From: Bizionia sp.
GTDB taxonomy: Bacteria; Bacteroidota; Bacteroidia; Flavobacteriales; Flavobacteriaceae
Assembly (NCBI GenBank): GCA_020631395.1
Contig: JAHDHI010000026.1
Location: forward strand, 1-58,018
Direction: 5' to 3'
DNA length: 58,018 nt
Below, one piece after another: positions 10,801 to 20,189 of this stretch; position 1 is the first letter of the stretch, and each line of letters opens with the position of its first letter. Both the position numbers and the translations under genes were made by a program. The notes under the pieces were generated by a model. That model was not told the origin of the DNA. It did no database searches and saw only the letters and a list, made by a program, of their open reading frames with translations.

Positions 10801-10984
10801 TTTGCCATCTTTCATTATTGATAAAATGGGAGTAAGAGCAGCCAAATTGTACATTACAGGAGAAAATCTTTTTGTGATAAATGCTAGAAAAGGATTGGAG
10901 TCTGGTCAAAATTTCAACGGAACGACTCAAAACAGATTCTCACCTTCAAGAAACATCTCTCTTGGATTCAATTTAAAATTTTAA
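7865..10984 (+). CDS. SusC/RagA-family TonB-dependent outer-membrane transporter
   Basis: 1039 aa. A signal peptide (ending near LCLAQ) is followed by a carboxypeptidase-D-like regulatory domain (about residues 24-105, ending with GYS..INVIFEDD), then a TonB-box and plug region starting at LEEVIVIAYGTSKKDAFTGSA. The plug carries the family signature around NPLIIVDGVEF and SLYGSRAANGVILITTKKG. The rest is a large beta-barrel ending in an aromatic-rich strand (SLGFNLKF). It imports a bound ligand across the outer membrane using TonB energy and forms a complex with the SusD protein encoded 10 bases downstream. No glycoside hydrolase or peptidase is next to it, so the ligand is unknown. Confidence 0.95.
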   Translation: MKNQLHLITSLCFMFVVQLCLAQKEISGNVSDSSGHLPGVNVIIKGTSNGTQTDFDGNYSITGDIGDVISFSYVGKVTQELTIGYSSTINVIFEDDNQLEEVIVIAYGTSKKDAFTGSATQIKAEDISKRSVTNVISVLDGASAGVKLTPANGQPGSSPTIRIRGIGSVNASSNPLIIVDGVEFVGNFSSLNPNDIEKLTVLKDAASTSLYGSRAANGVILITTKKGKSGEEVFTLDVSQGINSRSIPEYERVNAEEYYPLMWEALRNGFSISGTTPQNDANQMASNQIFGNLLTNPFNVPNTEIVTTNGQLNPDAELLYPEDLNWQTPLLRGATRSNVNFSYSGGSEKTNFYSSLSYLKDEGYIIRSNFERITGRINVNSKFNDWLKTGLNVSATTSTSNNAADGSSVGLANPFRTTRLIAPIYPVYLHNPITGAYLLDESGNRQFDLGENRVGSSSGRHIIQETLLNKDKNKTTSLNARTYAEATFLKDFTFTFNAALDKRFFNNTIFDNTIVGDGATDGRGGRDVIVNTTTNYNQLLKYNRDFGNHSLGVLLGHENFHTERNFLTGFRSGLVADGNDELINFTTTLDLDSNTRNLTREGYFSNVTYDFNDKYYLSGSYRRDGSSRFAKDSRWGQFYSVGASWRMDRESFIQKINWINTLKLRGSYGEVGNDDLGSFYISQALFGLGFNNQTEGGILFSAIGNKDLTWETNVQSDIALEFGLFNDRVSGTVEYYNRKSKDLLFEVPLPVSSGVDDFPDNIGDMTNKGLEVDLNIKIVDNDDFKWRFNINAATLKNEITKLPQEEIINGSKKLVVGGDIFAYWLRDWYGVDPKDGSGLYILDLEKGEVGDADVRTTDDGTVVTTNQNKAKFDFVGTATPDLFGAFSSDLTYKGIELGFTFTYQLGGETYDTNYSALMHSGDYGVALSRDILNRWQKPGDVTDVPRLDDNQVAAFGAGSDRWLVKSDYLALRTLRLGYNLPSFIIDKMGVRAAKLYITGENLFVINARKGLESGQNFNGTTQNRFSPSRNISLGFNLKF

Positions 10985-10994
10985 AAAATAAACT

Positions 10995-12485
10995 ATGAAA
11001 ACAATAAACAAACTAATAGTATTGATATTAATGTTTACAAGCGTTGTTTTTAGCTCTTGTGACAAAGAATATCTAGACGAACTGCCAACCGAAGACATAT
11101 CGGCAGTTTCGGCAACGGAGACTGCGGACAACCTATTGGCAATTGTGAATGGTATCCATCGCTCATTGTACTTGACTTACCAAGGTTCTCAAGGAAAGGG
11201 AGGCATTGGGGCAATGATGATTCAAAATGATGCCTTGGGAGAAGATTATGTAATGACAGGGGCGGCAAATGGTTGGTTCAACAATGCGTACAAATGGAAT
11301 GATCATACAAATGCAAACGATAGTGATGATTTGTTTCCATACAGGACGTATTACCGTATCATAAGAAACGCGAATATAGTTATCAATGGCGCAGATGGGG
11401 CTACAGGAGACGAGGCTCTTAAAAATGCAGCGAAGGGGCAAGCGCTGTTTTATAGAGCTTGGGCTCATTTTCAAATGGTGCAATTGTATGGAAAACGTTA
11501 TGAAGCTGGAACAGAAAATGCACAATTGGGCATACCTATTAGGTTGACAGCTGGTTCAGGCCCATTGGCAAGAAATACAGTAGAAGAAGTCTACACACAA
11601 GTAAATCAAGATTTGGATGATGCCATAGTGGCTTTGGGTGAATATTCTAGAATAAACAAGTCACACATAGATAGGAGCGTAGCGCAAGGCCTCAAGGCTA
11701 GAGTGGCTTTGGTACAAGGGAATTACTTGGTAGCTGCAGAATATGCAGAAATGGCACAAGAAGGTTATACATTGATGAATGCAGACGATTACTTCAATAA
11801 TTTTAGCGATTACGGAAGTGATGAATGGATGTGGGGAAGTCATATCGTAGAAGATCATACATTGTTCTTTGCAAACTATGGAGCATTCATTTCTAGAAAC
11901 TACAGTTCATCCAACATAAGAGGTAATCCTAAAGCTATCAATAGCACTTTGTACAATACGATTCCTTCAACAGATGTTAGATCGACAATATTTGATCCAT
12001 CAGGAGATCATTTGAACTTGCCAACTGGAGTTTCACTTTTGCCCACTCATGGATTGAGACCATATACGAGCCAGAAGTTTTTAGCTGTTGGTACAGGAGA
12101 TAGTAGAATGGATGTTCCGTATATGAGAGTATCGGAAATGTATTTAATCGAAGCAGAAGCAAAAGCAAGGTTGGGAGCAGCAGATGCTGCAAGTGCGCTA
12201 TTGGACATGGCGATTGTAAGGGATCCATCATATACGTTGTCTACAAACACAGGTACTGCTTTGGTAGATGAGATCTTATTGCAAAGACGTTGGGAGTTGT
12301 GGGGAGAAGGTTTTAGATTCTATGATTTAAAACGTATGAATTTACCTTTGGACAGAAATGGAGCAAACCATATTCAGGCATTGACCATAGTATTCGATGT
12401 CCCAGTAGGAGACAACAGATGGCAATGGCTAATCCCTCAAGATGCTTTGGATGCAAACCCTTTGTTGGTGCAAAATCCGTTATAA
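10995..12485 (+). CDS. SusD/RagB-family surface nutrient-binding lipoprotein
   Basis: 496 aa lipoprotein with a lipobox ending in FSSC at residue 21. It contains SusD-type TPR helices (NAAKGQALFYRAWAHFQMVQLYG is the characteristic N-terminal region) and the C-terminal RagB signature (RRWELWGEGFRFYDLKRM, then WQWLIPQ). It caps the SusC barrel at the cell surface and binds the substrate. It follows SusC in a two-gene operon closed by a strong terminator at 12,629. Confidence 0.95.
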   Translation: MKTINKLIVLILMFTSVVFSSCDKEYLDELPTEDISAVSATETADNLLAIVNGIHRSLYLTYQGSQGKGGIGAMMIQNDALGEDYVMTGAANGWFNNAYKWNDHTNANDSDDLFPYRTYYRIIRNANIVINGADGATGDEALKNAAKGQALFYRAWAHFQMVQLYGKRYEAGTENAQLGIPIRLTAGSGPLARNTVEEVYTQVNQDLDDAIVALGEYSRINKSHIDRSVAQGLKARVALVQGNYLVAAEYAEMAQEGYTLMNADDYFNNFSDYGSDEWMWGSHIVEDHTLFFANYGAFISRNYSSSNIRGNPKAINSTLYNTIPSTDVRSTIFDPSGDHLNLPTGVSLLPTHGLRPYTSQKFLAVGTGDSRMDVPYMRVSEMYLIEAEAKARLGAADAASALLDMAIVRDPSYTLSTNTGTALVDEILLQRRWELWGEGFRFYDLKRMNLPLDRNGANHIQALTIVFDVPVGDNRWQWLIPQDALDANPLLVQNPL

Positions 12486-12628
12486 CATAATTTCATCTTT
12501 AAAAGATAAAAAAGATGAAAAACTCAAATGGGTAGTAACCCAATTCTTTAAGTCAAAGAAAGATTTATGTCGTTATAGATACAAAATATAAGGAATAACA
12601 TAATTACTTTATTTGAATTAGTCGGGAG

Positions 12629-12661
12629 AAGCAATGCTAGTTTTAGCATTGCTTTTTTTTT
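12629..12661 (+). terminator. Rho-independent terminator after SusC/SusD
   Basis: An 11-bp perfect stem (AAGCAATGCTA / TAGCATTGCTT) with a GTTT loop runs into nine Ts. The rest of the 12,486-12,784 gap holds a few weak hairpins and the trxB promoter. Confidence 0.9.
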
Positions 12662-12732
12662 ATGGATGAAGGGGAACTTTTCCCATAGCATAAGAATAAA
12701 TTATCTGCCCATAGCAACTTTTAATGGATTGC

Positions 12733-12764
12733 TTGTAAGTTTTGGAGTAAAAATTCTACTTTTG
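12733..12764 (+). promoter_or_regulatory. trxB promoter
   Basis: TTG at 12,733 and TACTTTTG (TAnnTTTG) at 12,757-12,764 are separated by 21 bases and lie 20 bases before the trxB start codon. Confidence 0.5.
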
Positions 12765-12784
12765 CCTAACAAAAATGAATTAAA

Positions 12785-13747
12785 ATGTCTGATACAATCG
12801 AAAAAGTAAAATGCCTGATAATTGGGTCTGGACCAGCAGGGTATACTGCTGCCATTTATGCTGCCAGAGCTAATATGAAACCTGTTTTATACCAAGGAAC
12901 TCAACCTGGAGGACAATTGACTACCACCAATGAGGTTGAAAACTTCCCAGGATATCCAGAAGGAATCACTGGGCCAGCTATGATGATGGAGTTGCAAGCT
13001 CAAGCTCAACGTTTTGAGACGGATGTGAGAGACGGATGGGTGACCAAAGTAGATTTTTCTGGAGACACGCATAAAGTATGGGTAAATGATACCAAGGAAA
13101 TTCATTGTGATACGGTAATCATCTCCACAGGAGCAGCGGCAAAATACCTAGGTTTGGAATCTGAACAGAAGTATTTGAAATTGGGAGGAGGAGTTTCTGC
13201 ATGTGCAGTTTGTGATGGATTCTTCTATAGAAATCAAGAAGTCGTAATTGTAGGAGCTGGAGATAGTGCATGCGAAGAAGCTCATTATTTGTCCAAGTTG
13301 TGTGCCAAGGTAACAATGTTGGTAAGACGTGATGAGTTTAGAGCATCTAAAATCATGGTCGCTAGAGTAAAGAACACGGAGAACATAGAAATTCTATACA
13401 ACACGGAAACAGAAGAGGTCTTGGGAGATGGGCAAGTAGTTACCGGGGTGAAAGTCAAAAATAACCAAACGCAAGAAATACAAGAAATTCCTGCAACAGG
13501 ATTCTTTGTGGCCATTGGACACAAGCCAAATACGGATATTTTCAAAGATTACTTGGATCTGGATGAAACAGGTTACATAATCAATGAGCCAGGAACATCC
13601 AGGACCAATGTCGAAGGTGTATTCGTAAGTGGAGACGCAGCAGATCACGTATACAGACAAGCTGTTACAGCTGCAGGAACGGGATGTATGGCAGCATTGG
13701 ATGCAGAACGCTATTTGGCAGCAAAGGAAGTTGTAGTAGAAGCATAG
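12785..13747 (+). CDS. trxB: Thioredoxin-disulfide reductase
   Basis: 320 aa, the usual size. FAD-binding GSGPAGYTAAIYAAR occurs near residues 14-28, the redox-active CAVC is at 140-143, the NADPH-binding motif VGAGDSACEEA follows, and the C-terminal FAD motif is VEGVFVSGDAAD. It uses NADPH to reduce thioredoxin in the cytoplasm, supporting ribonucleotide reductase, peroxiredoxins and thiol repair. It has its own promoter and terminator and is a single-gene unit. Confidence 0.95.
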   Translation: MSDTIEKVKCLIIGSGPAGYTAAIYAARANMKPVLYQGTQPGGQLTTTNEVENFPGYPEGITGPAMMMELQAQAQRFETDVRDGWVTKVDFSGDTHKVWVNDTKEIHCDTVIISTGAAAKYLGLESEQKYLKLGGGVSACAVCDGFFYRNQEVVIVGAGDSACEEAHYLSKLCAKVTMLVRRDEFRASKIMVARVKNTENIEILYNTETEEVLGDGQVVTGVKVKNNQTQEIQEIPATGFFVAIGHKPNTDIFKDYLDLDETGYIINEPGTSRTNVEGVFVSGDAADHVYRQAVTAAGTGCMAALDAERYLAAKEVVVEA

Positions 13748-13772
13748 GAAATATAAAATGGAATATATGGGA

Positions 13773-13805
13773 AACCGAAGCAAAATGAATGCTTCGGTTT
13801 TTTTT
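13773..13805 (+). terminator. Rho-independent terminator after trxB
   Basis: A 9-bp perfect stem AACCGAAGC / GCTTCGGTT with a 9-nt loop is followed by a run of Ts. Confidence 0.88.
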
Positions 13806-13868
13806 ATGCGAAAAGTTAAATCATTGATTTTAAATTACTATTTTGCAAAAAATTAGTTATCCCCCTAA

Positions 13869-16079
13869 ATGACTATCAGTACCTTAAATAACATAGATAG
13901 AGTTAACCTTCTTCTGGATGATGCCTATCTAAGACGAACCAGTAACTTACCAGAAAGCATAGAAATAGCCAAGGAGGCGCTTCAAATCAGCAAACACATA
14001 AAAGACAAGGCTTCAATTGGAATGAGCTTGAACCAACTGTCTTTGTATTATATGATTAACAGCGAATTTGAGAAATCCATGGATCACTCAAGGGAGGCAA
14101 TCGAATATTTTACAACCTTAAAAGATGAAAGAGGGGTTGCAAATGCAAACTACAACATAGGCAGCATCCATTACAAGACCAACAATTACCACATAGGCTT
14201 GACATATCTCATAAAGGCTCTCAAAGTCTATAGGAAGTACAATGATTTGTACAACCAATCCAAGGTGGAAAAGGCGGTAGGTACCATCTATGAATACATA
14301 GGTGACACATACAATGCATTCAAATCCTACAAGAGCTCCATTCTGGCAGCACGAAAGATCCTCAATTTGGATTTGGAGTCCAATGTCTACAACAATCTTT
14401 CCGGACTATTGTTGAAAAAGAAACTGAATAAATTTGCAATGAGAAGCATAGCGCACTCCATTGCCATAAAAAAGGAAACCAAAGACATAAGAGGGTATGG
14501 CTTTGCCATCTATGGTAGAGGGAAAGTGTATTTTGCAACAGGAGAATATGAAAAATCCGAAACCGATTTTATAGAGGCCATAACCATCCATAAGAGGATA
14601 GGAGAAAATATGGGAGTCGCCATGGGGTTGCGAAAGCTGGGAAAACTATATTTTACTTTGGGACATTTGGAAAAAGCAGAAGAAGCCATAAAAGAAGGAT
14701 TGCATTTAAGTATCAGGTTTCAGATGTCTATGATAAAGATAAAGAACTATCACCTTCTGTATTTGATAAACAAGAAGAAAAACGATACGGAAAAAGCATT
14801 AGAGTATCTAGAAATCTATTTAAGGGAAAAAGAAGCTGTAATCAATACCCAGACATTGAAAGTCATTGAAGATTACGAATTGATAAATAGAATGAATGCT
14901 TTGGAAAATGAAGCACTGCTCCAAAAGATAAAACAAAAAAGCATAGATAAGAAGAATAGGGCAGAGCAAAGATCCATGAGGATAAAACAACAATTCTTAT
15001 CCATAATGAGTCATGAGATAAGGACACCTCTCAATGCAATAACCACCATAATATCCATTCTTGACGATAAGGTGAAAGAAGAGAACAAGGAATTGCTTCA
15101 AAGCCTTGAATTTGCTTCAAACAATTTGATAAACATAGTCAACGACATTTTGGACTTCACCAAATTGGATTCCAAAAAATCCAAGTTGGAATTGCATAAT
15201 TCCAACCTCGGCGAATTATGCGAGAAGGTAATGAACCTGCATTCGAGCTTGGCCAAAGACAAAGGCTTGGATTTGGTTTTGGAAAGCAACGTTCCCAAGG
15301 ATAGAGGTTACCTGATAGATCAAACGAAAATATCGCAGATATTAACCAATCTAATAGGCAACGCCATCAAATTCACCGAAAGGGGAAGTGTTGGCTTCAA
15401 TGTGGAATTGTTGGAAGAAGATGAAAATTACGATACGATAAAATTTGCAGTATCCGATACGGGAGAAGGGATCTCGGAGCAAGACCTAGCCGAGGTTTTT
15501 GAAAGCTTTACCCAAGTAAAACCCATTTTAACCAGAAAGCAAGGCGGTACAGGTTTAGGTTTGGCAATCGTGAAAAGATTGGTGGAATTGCACAATAGTG
15601 AAATAAAGGTAAATAGTAGGGAGCAAGAAGGTTCCGAGTTTTACTTCATACTCAAATTGGAAAAAGGAGAAAAGATAGTTGCTACCAAGAAAAGTAGCTA
15701 CGACGAATTAAAAGACAAGCATGTTTTGTTAGCAGAAGATACACCGATTAATTCCATGCTTTTTAAGAAGTTGCTATCCAATTGGGGAATCATTACAGAT
15801 CATGTGGTAAATGGGAAAGAAGCAGTCGAGTTTGCCAAAAACAAAAAATACGATTTTATCTTGATGGACATTCACATGCCCGAAATGGATGGTTTGGATG
15901 CAACACGTCTAATAAGGACGGTTGATAATTTTAATAGGAACACACCCGTTTTTGCTGTTACGGCAGATGTCATGGCAAGTGAAAACAAGTCTGATTTAAA
16001 ACTGTTCAATGGAATTCTATGGAAACCCATAGAAATAGACAAACTCTATTCCTCCTTGGTCAAGACTATAAAAAACTAA
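13869..16079 (+). CDS. Cytosolic TPR hybrid histidine kinase
   Basis: 736 aa with no signal peptide or membrane helix. Residues 1-320 are TPR-like repeats (for example NANYNIGSIHYKTNNYHIGL, then AMGLRKLGKLYFTLGHLEKA), followed by a coiled coil. A HisKA domain has the phospho-accepting His at 382 in MSHEIRTPLN. A GHKL ATPase domain has NLIGNAIKF and GGTGLGLAI. A C-terminal receiver domain (from HVLLAEDTPIN) has the phosphorylated Asp at 667 in LMDIHMPEMDG. Signals are probably sensed by the TPR part through a protein partner. No dedicated output regulator is next to it, so phosphorelay to an unlinked protein is likely. Confidence 0.92.
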   Translation: MTISTLNNIDRVNLLLDDAYLRRTSNLPESIEIAKEALQISKHIKDKASIGMSLNQLSLYYMINSEFEKSMDHSREAIEYFTTLKDERGVANANYNIGSIHYKTNNYHIGLTYLIKALKVYRKYNDLYNQSKVEKAVGTIYEYIGDTYNAFKSYKSSILAARKILNLDLESNVYNNLSGLLLKKKLNKFAMRSIAHSIAIKKETKDIRGYGFAIYGRGKVYFATGEYEKSETDFIEAITIHKRIGENMGVAMGLRKLGKLYFTLGHLEKAEEAIKEGLHLSIRFQMSMIKIKNYHLLYLINKKKNDTEKALEYLEIYLREKEAVINTQTLKVIEDYELINRMNALENEALLQKIKQKSIDKKNRAEQRSMRIKQQFLSIMSHEIRTPLNAITTIISILDDKVKEENKELLQSLEFASNNLINIVNDILDFTKLDSKKSKLELHNSNLGELCEKVMNLHSSLAKDKGLDLVLESNVPKDRGYLIDQTKISQILTNLIGNAIKFTERGSVGFNVELLEEDENYDTIKFAVSDTGEGISEQDLAEVFESFTQVKPILTRKQGGTGLGLAIVKRLVELHNSEIKVNSREQEGSEFYFILKLEKGEKIVATKKSSYDELKDKHVLLAEDTPINSMLFKKLLSNWGIITDHVVNGKEAVEFAKNKKYDFILMDIHMPEMDGLDATRLIRTVDNFNRNTPVFAVTADVMASENKSDLKLFNGILWKPIEIDKLYSSLVKTIKN

Positions 16080-16113
16080 TGCCATTCGAAAGTAGTTGTT
16101 CTTTCAAATGGCA
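16080..16113. terminator. Hairpin between convergent genes
   Basis: A 13-bp stem with one mismatch (TGCCATTCGAAAG / CTTTCAAATGGCA) and an 8-nt loop separates the stop codons of the rightward kinase and the leftward GIN-domain gene. It is a probable bidirectional terminator, though without a strong T-tract. Confidence 0.5.
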
Positions 16114-16143
16114 TCAACTATAGGTGCGTTTTTATGTCCAACC

Positions 16144-16974
16144 TTATTTCTTTCTTAGGATGGCACTGTCTTCAAATTTTTTCAAATCTATCTTTGGATT
16201 GCCATAAATGTATGTCTCAGTGGAGCCCAAGGCTTCAATTGTAAGTGTCTTCGTTGCTTCAACAGAAGCTTCTGCTCTGGCTTCAATGGTTAGAAAGCAG
16301 TCTTTGGCAGTTAGCTTCTTGCCAGTAAATTGAGAATTGTTGTCCAATCGCAATTCCAAGTTGTCCGTATCACCTTCAATTTTTGCAGTACTACGTTGAT
16401 ACATGTCTATTTCAATGTCGGTGGCATTTATCAAAGCTTCGGTTTTGCTGTTCTCACTAAGCTCCAAAGTGACTTTTTTTGCTGTTACATTCAACTTGTT
16501 GTCACTTTTATCTCCATTTACCAATTTGAATAGGTCTGTTCTCAAAGTCAAGAAGGCTTTGGACGATCCTTTTGTTATCAATGTCAAATTGTCTGATTTT
16601 ATGGAACTCAAATCGCTAATTTCTCCATCATCCTTCAACTCTATGGTATTTAACGATTCTACGGCAGTAACTATGATTTCCAGTGTTTTGCTGGAAACGA
16701 TGCGTTTGGTCTTATTGAATGTCAAACTACCGTTTTGGACGGAAAACTCTATGACATCGTGTAAATTGTCATCGGCATTGATTTCTACCGATGGAGTTAG
16801 ACCCTGAGTCAATTTTATTTCAAAGTCATCCCCAATTACGATACGCTCAAAAGATTCTATTTCCGTGATTTCATTTGTAACGTTTCTACTGCCTTTTACC
16901 TTGCTTTTCTTTTGAGAATAACCATTGTATGCTGTTAATGTCACAAGTAGGAATAAGATGATTTTTTTGCTCAT
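16144..16974 (-). CDS. Secreted GIN-domain (DUF2807) protein, head-to-tail beta-helix type
   Basis: 276 aa counted from the Met at 16,974, which gives a clean signal peptide (MSKKIILFLLV...NGYSQ). The mature part is a DUF2807 putative adhesin domain: repeated short beta-strands with the typical start ERIVIGDDFEIKLTQG and regularly spaced acidic and asparagine-rich turns. It is probably periplasmic or on the surface. It is the last gene of the leftward DUF4870-PadR-PspC cluster, an arrangement common in flavobacteria and thought to relate to envelope stress; function is not established. Confidence 0.75.
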   Translation of the reverse strand: MSKKIILFLLVTLTAYNGYSQKKSKVKGSRNVTNEITEIESFERIVIGDDFEIKLTQGLTPSVEINADDNLHDVIEFSVQNGSLTFNKTKRIVSSKTLEIIVTAVESLNTIELKDDGEISDLSSIKSDNLTLITKGSSKAFLTLRTDLFKLVNGDKSDNKLNVTAKKVTLELSENSKTEALINATDIEIDMYQRSTAKIEGDTDNLELRLDNNSQFTGKKLTAKDCFLTIEARAEASVEATKTLTIEALGSTETYIYGNPKIDLKKFEDSAILRKK

Positions 16975-17194
16975 TTGTGGGAAATGTTTTATTGAAAACA
17001 AATATAAACAAAAACCATCCCAAACTTTGTCAAAAGCTTAAAATGGTTCTCATACTGTCGGTTTTTTTGATTGATTAAATGAGTATTGCTACAATTAATG
17101 CGGCAATTAATTTTGCTAAGGCGATCATTTCGATTGGTTTTTATTTGTGGTTATAAAATTATGCATTCTTTATTTTAGTAATGGATGAGGTTTG

Positions 17195-19063
17195 TTATTC
17201 ATCCTTTTTGCTTTTCTTTTTGGAAGTGATCTCAATGCCGTCATCATCTATTTTCACATCCACGTTTTTGCTTCCGGCTTCAAGACCATCATCATCAATC
17301 TTTACTTCTAGGTTGTCGCTTTTGACCTCCAATCCATCGTCATTGATTTGCAGTTTTGAATTTTCACCATTCAAATCGACCTTGACTTCAAAATCATCGT
17401 CCTCATTGGTACTCTCGTCACAGTCCAAGCATTTTGTGCCATTGCTTTCAATTCTCAGATAATGTTCTTCCATGCCATTGTCCAAAATGTCGTTGTAGTA
17501 TCTGGAATTGTGATGAAAGTTGTATGTGTTGTCATCTGCAAAGAGCGTGGTGCCAATTGGAAGATACAAGGTGATTTCTATTTCTTGGTCTCTGAATTTT
17601 TCATTGTCGGTTATTATGAAATGATTGTCCAAAGTCAATTCGTTGTTGGACAGGTCGTAATGGTAAGAGATGTTTTCTGCCCTGTCCTTGGCTGCCTTAT
17701 GAGAATTGCCTCTAGCAGTTTTCATTACCTTTATCTTTGCAACACTATCTCTCGTGGATTTCACTATGAGCCTGACATCTCGCGAATAGGTTACATTCTC
17801 CCCGTTTTCATCGAAACCTGTGTTGAAACCAGAACTCCTGTAAAAACGTTCAGCATAGAAATCGTTCCCTTTCATGGATACCACCAAGGTATCATTGGCG
17901 GTAATGCCTTCAAATTTCTCGGAACTTACAACGGCTCCCTTCTCTTTATAGGACATGCCTTGTTTTACAGCGAACACCATTATGGTAATCAAGCATATCA
18001 ACCAAATACCCAATAGGGCAGACTTGGCAAAGATGCCAATGGACTTGAGGTTGTTAATCAATATCTTCAACCCTAGATAGAAGATGAAGAAGGCTATGAT
18101 TCCAAAAAAGAAAAACAAGACTATGGATATGCCCCAAAGTGGCATTCCTGTCGAATTTGCGACATCCAACCAGTTTATGCCAGGAAAGTGAATCGTATCT
18201 ACCACGCCAACGGATACCAAGCCTATCACCAAACCTATCAAAGTACTTGCTCCCGTTATCATTAAAATGATGCCAACGAATTTGGCAAATAGCTTTAAAA
18301 AGAACATCAAGATATCTGTAATGGTGTCGAAAAAGGTCTTGGAACTCGATTTGATGTTGTTTCCTTGTTTGTTGAGATCAACACGTTTCACCCCTTTGGA
18401 AATATTGTCGCTGGCATTGCCTAGGCCTTCTTTGAGCTTGTTCCCAGCCTTGTCCAGATGGGTACTTACATTTTCCGTGGCGTTTTGAAACCCGTCACGA
18501 ATTTTTTTTTCGATGTTGCTTATGTTGACCGGCTCTCCTGTCATTGCTATTTTTTCCGAAGTGGATACCGCTTCAGGAACCAAAATCCATAATAGTATGT
18601 ATAGGATTACTCCTGTGCCAGCTCCAAAAACCAAAAGAATCCAAGCTAGGCGAATCCAAATGGTATCTATTCCGAAATAATGGGCCAATCCAGAGGAAAC
18701 ACCTCCAACATAGGAGTTTTCCGTGTCTCTATATAGTTTTCTGGAATTTGAAGAGCTTCTTTTTGCATATGTGTTTGGTTCATCTTCAAAAATTTCATCG
18801 TCTACAAGATAGTCTTCAGGTTGCCCCATTATTGAAATGATTTCATCCACTTCTTTGCCACCTATAACTTGTTTGTCGTGTTTCATACGTTCTGCAAACA
18901 GTTCTGCAATTCTTGCCTCAATGTCCGAGATGATTTCTGAACGTCCTTGAGAGTCTGTAAATGAGCGTTTTATAGCCTCAAGATAGCGCTGTAATTTTAA
19001 GTACGCATCTTCATCTATGTGAAAAAATATACCTGCTAAATTTATGTTGACTGTCTTATTCAT
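17195..19063 (-). CDS. PspC-domain envelope-stress membrane protein
   Basis: 622 aa. An N-terminal cytosolic helical region (residues 1-95, with EARIAELFAERM and GQPEDYLVDDEIFE) precedes a PspC domain (about 107-170, YVGGVSSGLAHYFGIDTIWIRLAWILLV). Several further membrane helices follow, then a large C-terminal extracytoplasmic domain. The last 60 residues are very acidic and repetitive (alternating DLEVK/DDDG-like units). PspC relatives sense inner-membrane damage. The start overlaps the PadR gene by 8 bases, showing translational coupling. Confidence 0.85.
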   Translation of the reverse strand: MNKTVNINLAGIFFHIDEDAYLKLQRYLEAIKRSFTDSQGRSEIISDIEARIAELFAERMKHDKQVIGGKEVDEIISIMGQPEDYLVDDEIFEDEPNTYAKRSSSNSRKLYRDTENSYVGGVSSGLAHYFGIDTIWIRLAWILLVFGAGTGVILYILLWILVPEAVSTSEKIAMTGEPVNISNIEKKIRDGFQNATENVSTHLDKAGNKLKEGLGNASDNISKGVKRVDLNKQGNNIKSSSKTFFDTITDILMFFLKLFAKFVGIILMITGASTLIGLVIGLVSVGVVDTIHFPGINWLDVANSTGMPLWGISIVLFFFFGIIAFFIFYLGLKILINNLKSIGIFAKSALLGIWLICLITIMVFAVKQGMSYKEKGAVVSSEKFEGITANDTLVVSMKGNDFYAERFYRSSGFNTGFDENGENVTYSRDVRLIVKSTRDSVAKIKVMKTARGNSHKAAKDRAENISYHYDLSNNELTLDNHFIITDNEKFRDQEIEITLYLPIGTTLFADDNTYNFHHNSRYYNDILDNGMEEHYLRIESNGTKCLDCDESTNEDDDFEVKVDLNGENSKLQINDDGLEVKSDNLEVKIDDDGLEAGSKNVDVKIDDDGIEITSKKKSKKDE

Positions 19064-19400
19064 TTTTAGTTGTTTTTGAGCTTGTTACTATGTTAACTGC
19101 GTTTTGTAATTCGTCCCAAGTAGTGGTTAATTCTTTTAAAAATAGTTTTCCTGTTTCTGTTAGTCCGTAATATTTCCTTGGCGGACCCGATGTTGATTCT
19201 TCCCAACGATAATTGAGAAGTCCAGCATTTTTAAGTCTAGTAAGCAAAGGGTAGATCGTACCCTCAACCACTAGTAGTTTAGCGTCTTTTAGAGTGCCTA
19301 GGATCTCGGCAACATATGCATCGTCATCTTTTAATACCGACAATATGCAATACTCCAAAACACCTTTTCGCATCTGTGCTTTTGTGTTTTCTATTTTCAT
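19056..19400 (-). CDS. PadR-family transcriptional regulator
   Basis: 114 aa. This is a typical PadR winged helix: RKGVLEYCILSVLKDDDAYVAEI, then GTIYPLLTRLKNAGLLNYRWEES, wing GPPRKYYGLTETG. PadR proteins repress neighbouring operons until an inducer or membrane signal relieves them. It overlaps the PspC gene start, so it most likely autoregulates the PadR-PspC-GIN operon. A seven-unit TTGA repeat lies 35 bases upstream of its start codon and could affect expression. Confidence 0.9.
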   Translation of the reverse strand: MKIENTKAQMRKGVLEYCILSVLKDDDAYVAEILGTLKDAKLLVVEGTIYPLLTRLKNAGLLNYRWEESTSGPPRKYYGLTETGKLFLKELTTTWDELQNAVNIVTSSKTTKNE

Positions 19401-19433
19401 ATTTTAAATAGATTAATTTTTAAACTGTTCATT

Positions 19434-19464
<31 letters not shown>

Positions 19465-19479
19465 GAAATTACCTTTGAT

Positions 19480-19926
19480 TTATTTTAAAAAATTAATTGT
19501 CAATGGATACTTGTATCGTATGCCGTCCCTAGCCTTCAAGCTTGCTGTGATTATAAATACAAGCTCAAGAATAAAACCTAAAAAGGCCAAAAACCCCAAA
19601 GAACCTCCTATGTACAATAGAGGAGAGGGTTTGTTTACGTTTATATGGATGCTATCGAAAAAGTTGAAATCCAGAAAATCCATATTGTTGAATATGCCAA
19701 ATATGAAAAAAGGAATGGTGATCATACCAAGGATCATTGCATACAATAGGATGCTTATTTGAAAATTGATTGCTTGCTTGCCATGGTCGTCTATGAATTT
19801 TGACTTTTCCTTGTTGGCTGTCCATAACACTATTGGTCCAATGAAATTCCCAAATGGAATGATGAATCTGGAAAAGGTGGACAGATGTATGAAAGTAGCA
19901 ATGTTCTTGTGATTGTTTTCAGTCAT
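19480..19926 (-). CDS. DUF4870-family small membrane protein
   Basis: 148 aa from the Met at 19,926 (the frame runs to a Met ten codons earlier). It contains HLSTFSRFIIPFGNFIGPIVLWTANKEKSKFIDDHGKQAINFQ, the conserved core of DUF4870/Tic20-like proteins, and three to four membrane helices. It is the first gene of the leftward envelope cluster. The function of the family is not known. A TATATTTG-type element lies just upstream of the start on the minus strand. Confidence 0.8.
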   Translation of the reverse strand: MTENNHKNIATFIHLSTFSRFIIPFGNFIGPIVLWTANKEKSKFIDDHGKQAINFQISILLYAMILGMITIPFFIFGIFNNMDFLDFNFFDSIHINVNKPSPLLYIGGSLGFLAFLGFILELVFIITASLKARDGIRYKYPLTINFLK

Positions 19927-20189
19927 TTTAAAATCATATAATAGTTTCTTATACAAATATATGTCTAAAAAAAGGTATTATGTTACGCATAGTACTAAAA
20001 ATTAACAAAAAATTAACAATTTAGCATGTCGATTATTTTCGATAGTTTTGATTTAAATACCCCCACTAAAACAATAAGTACATAAGACACATACTTGTAT
20101 TTTGCCGATTTCTTCAACTATAGCAGTGCTTTGTGGAGTATTGGTTGTTTTTTGTTTATAATTACGAATTGCACAGTTTCCGTTAAATG

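Noticed and set aside
17050-17194. Tiny hydrophobic peptides (17 or 24 codons) between the GIN-domain and PspC genes
   Set aside because: Either strand can be read as a short hydrophobic peptide; without conservation data I cannot support one.
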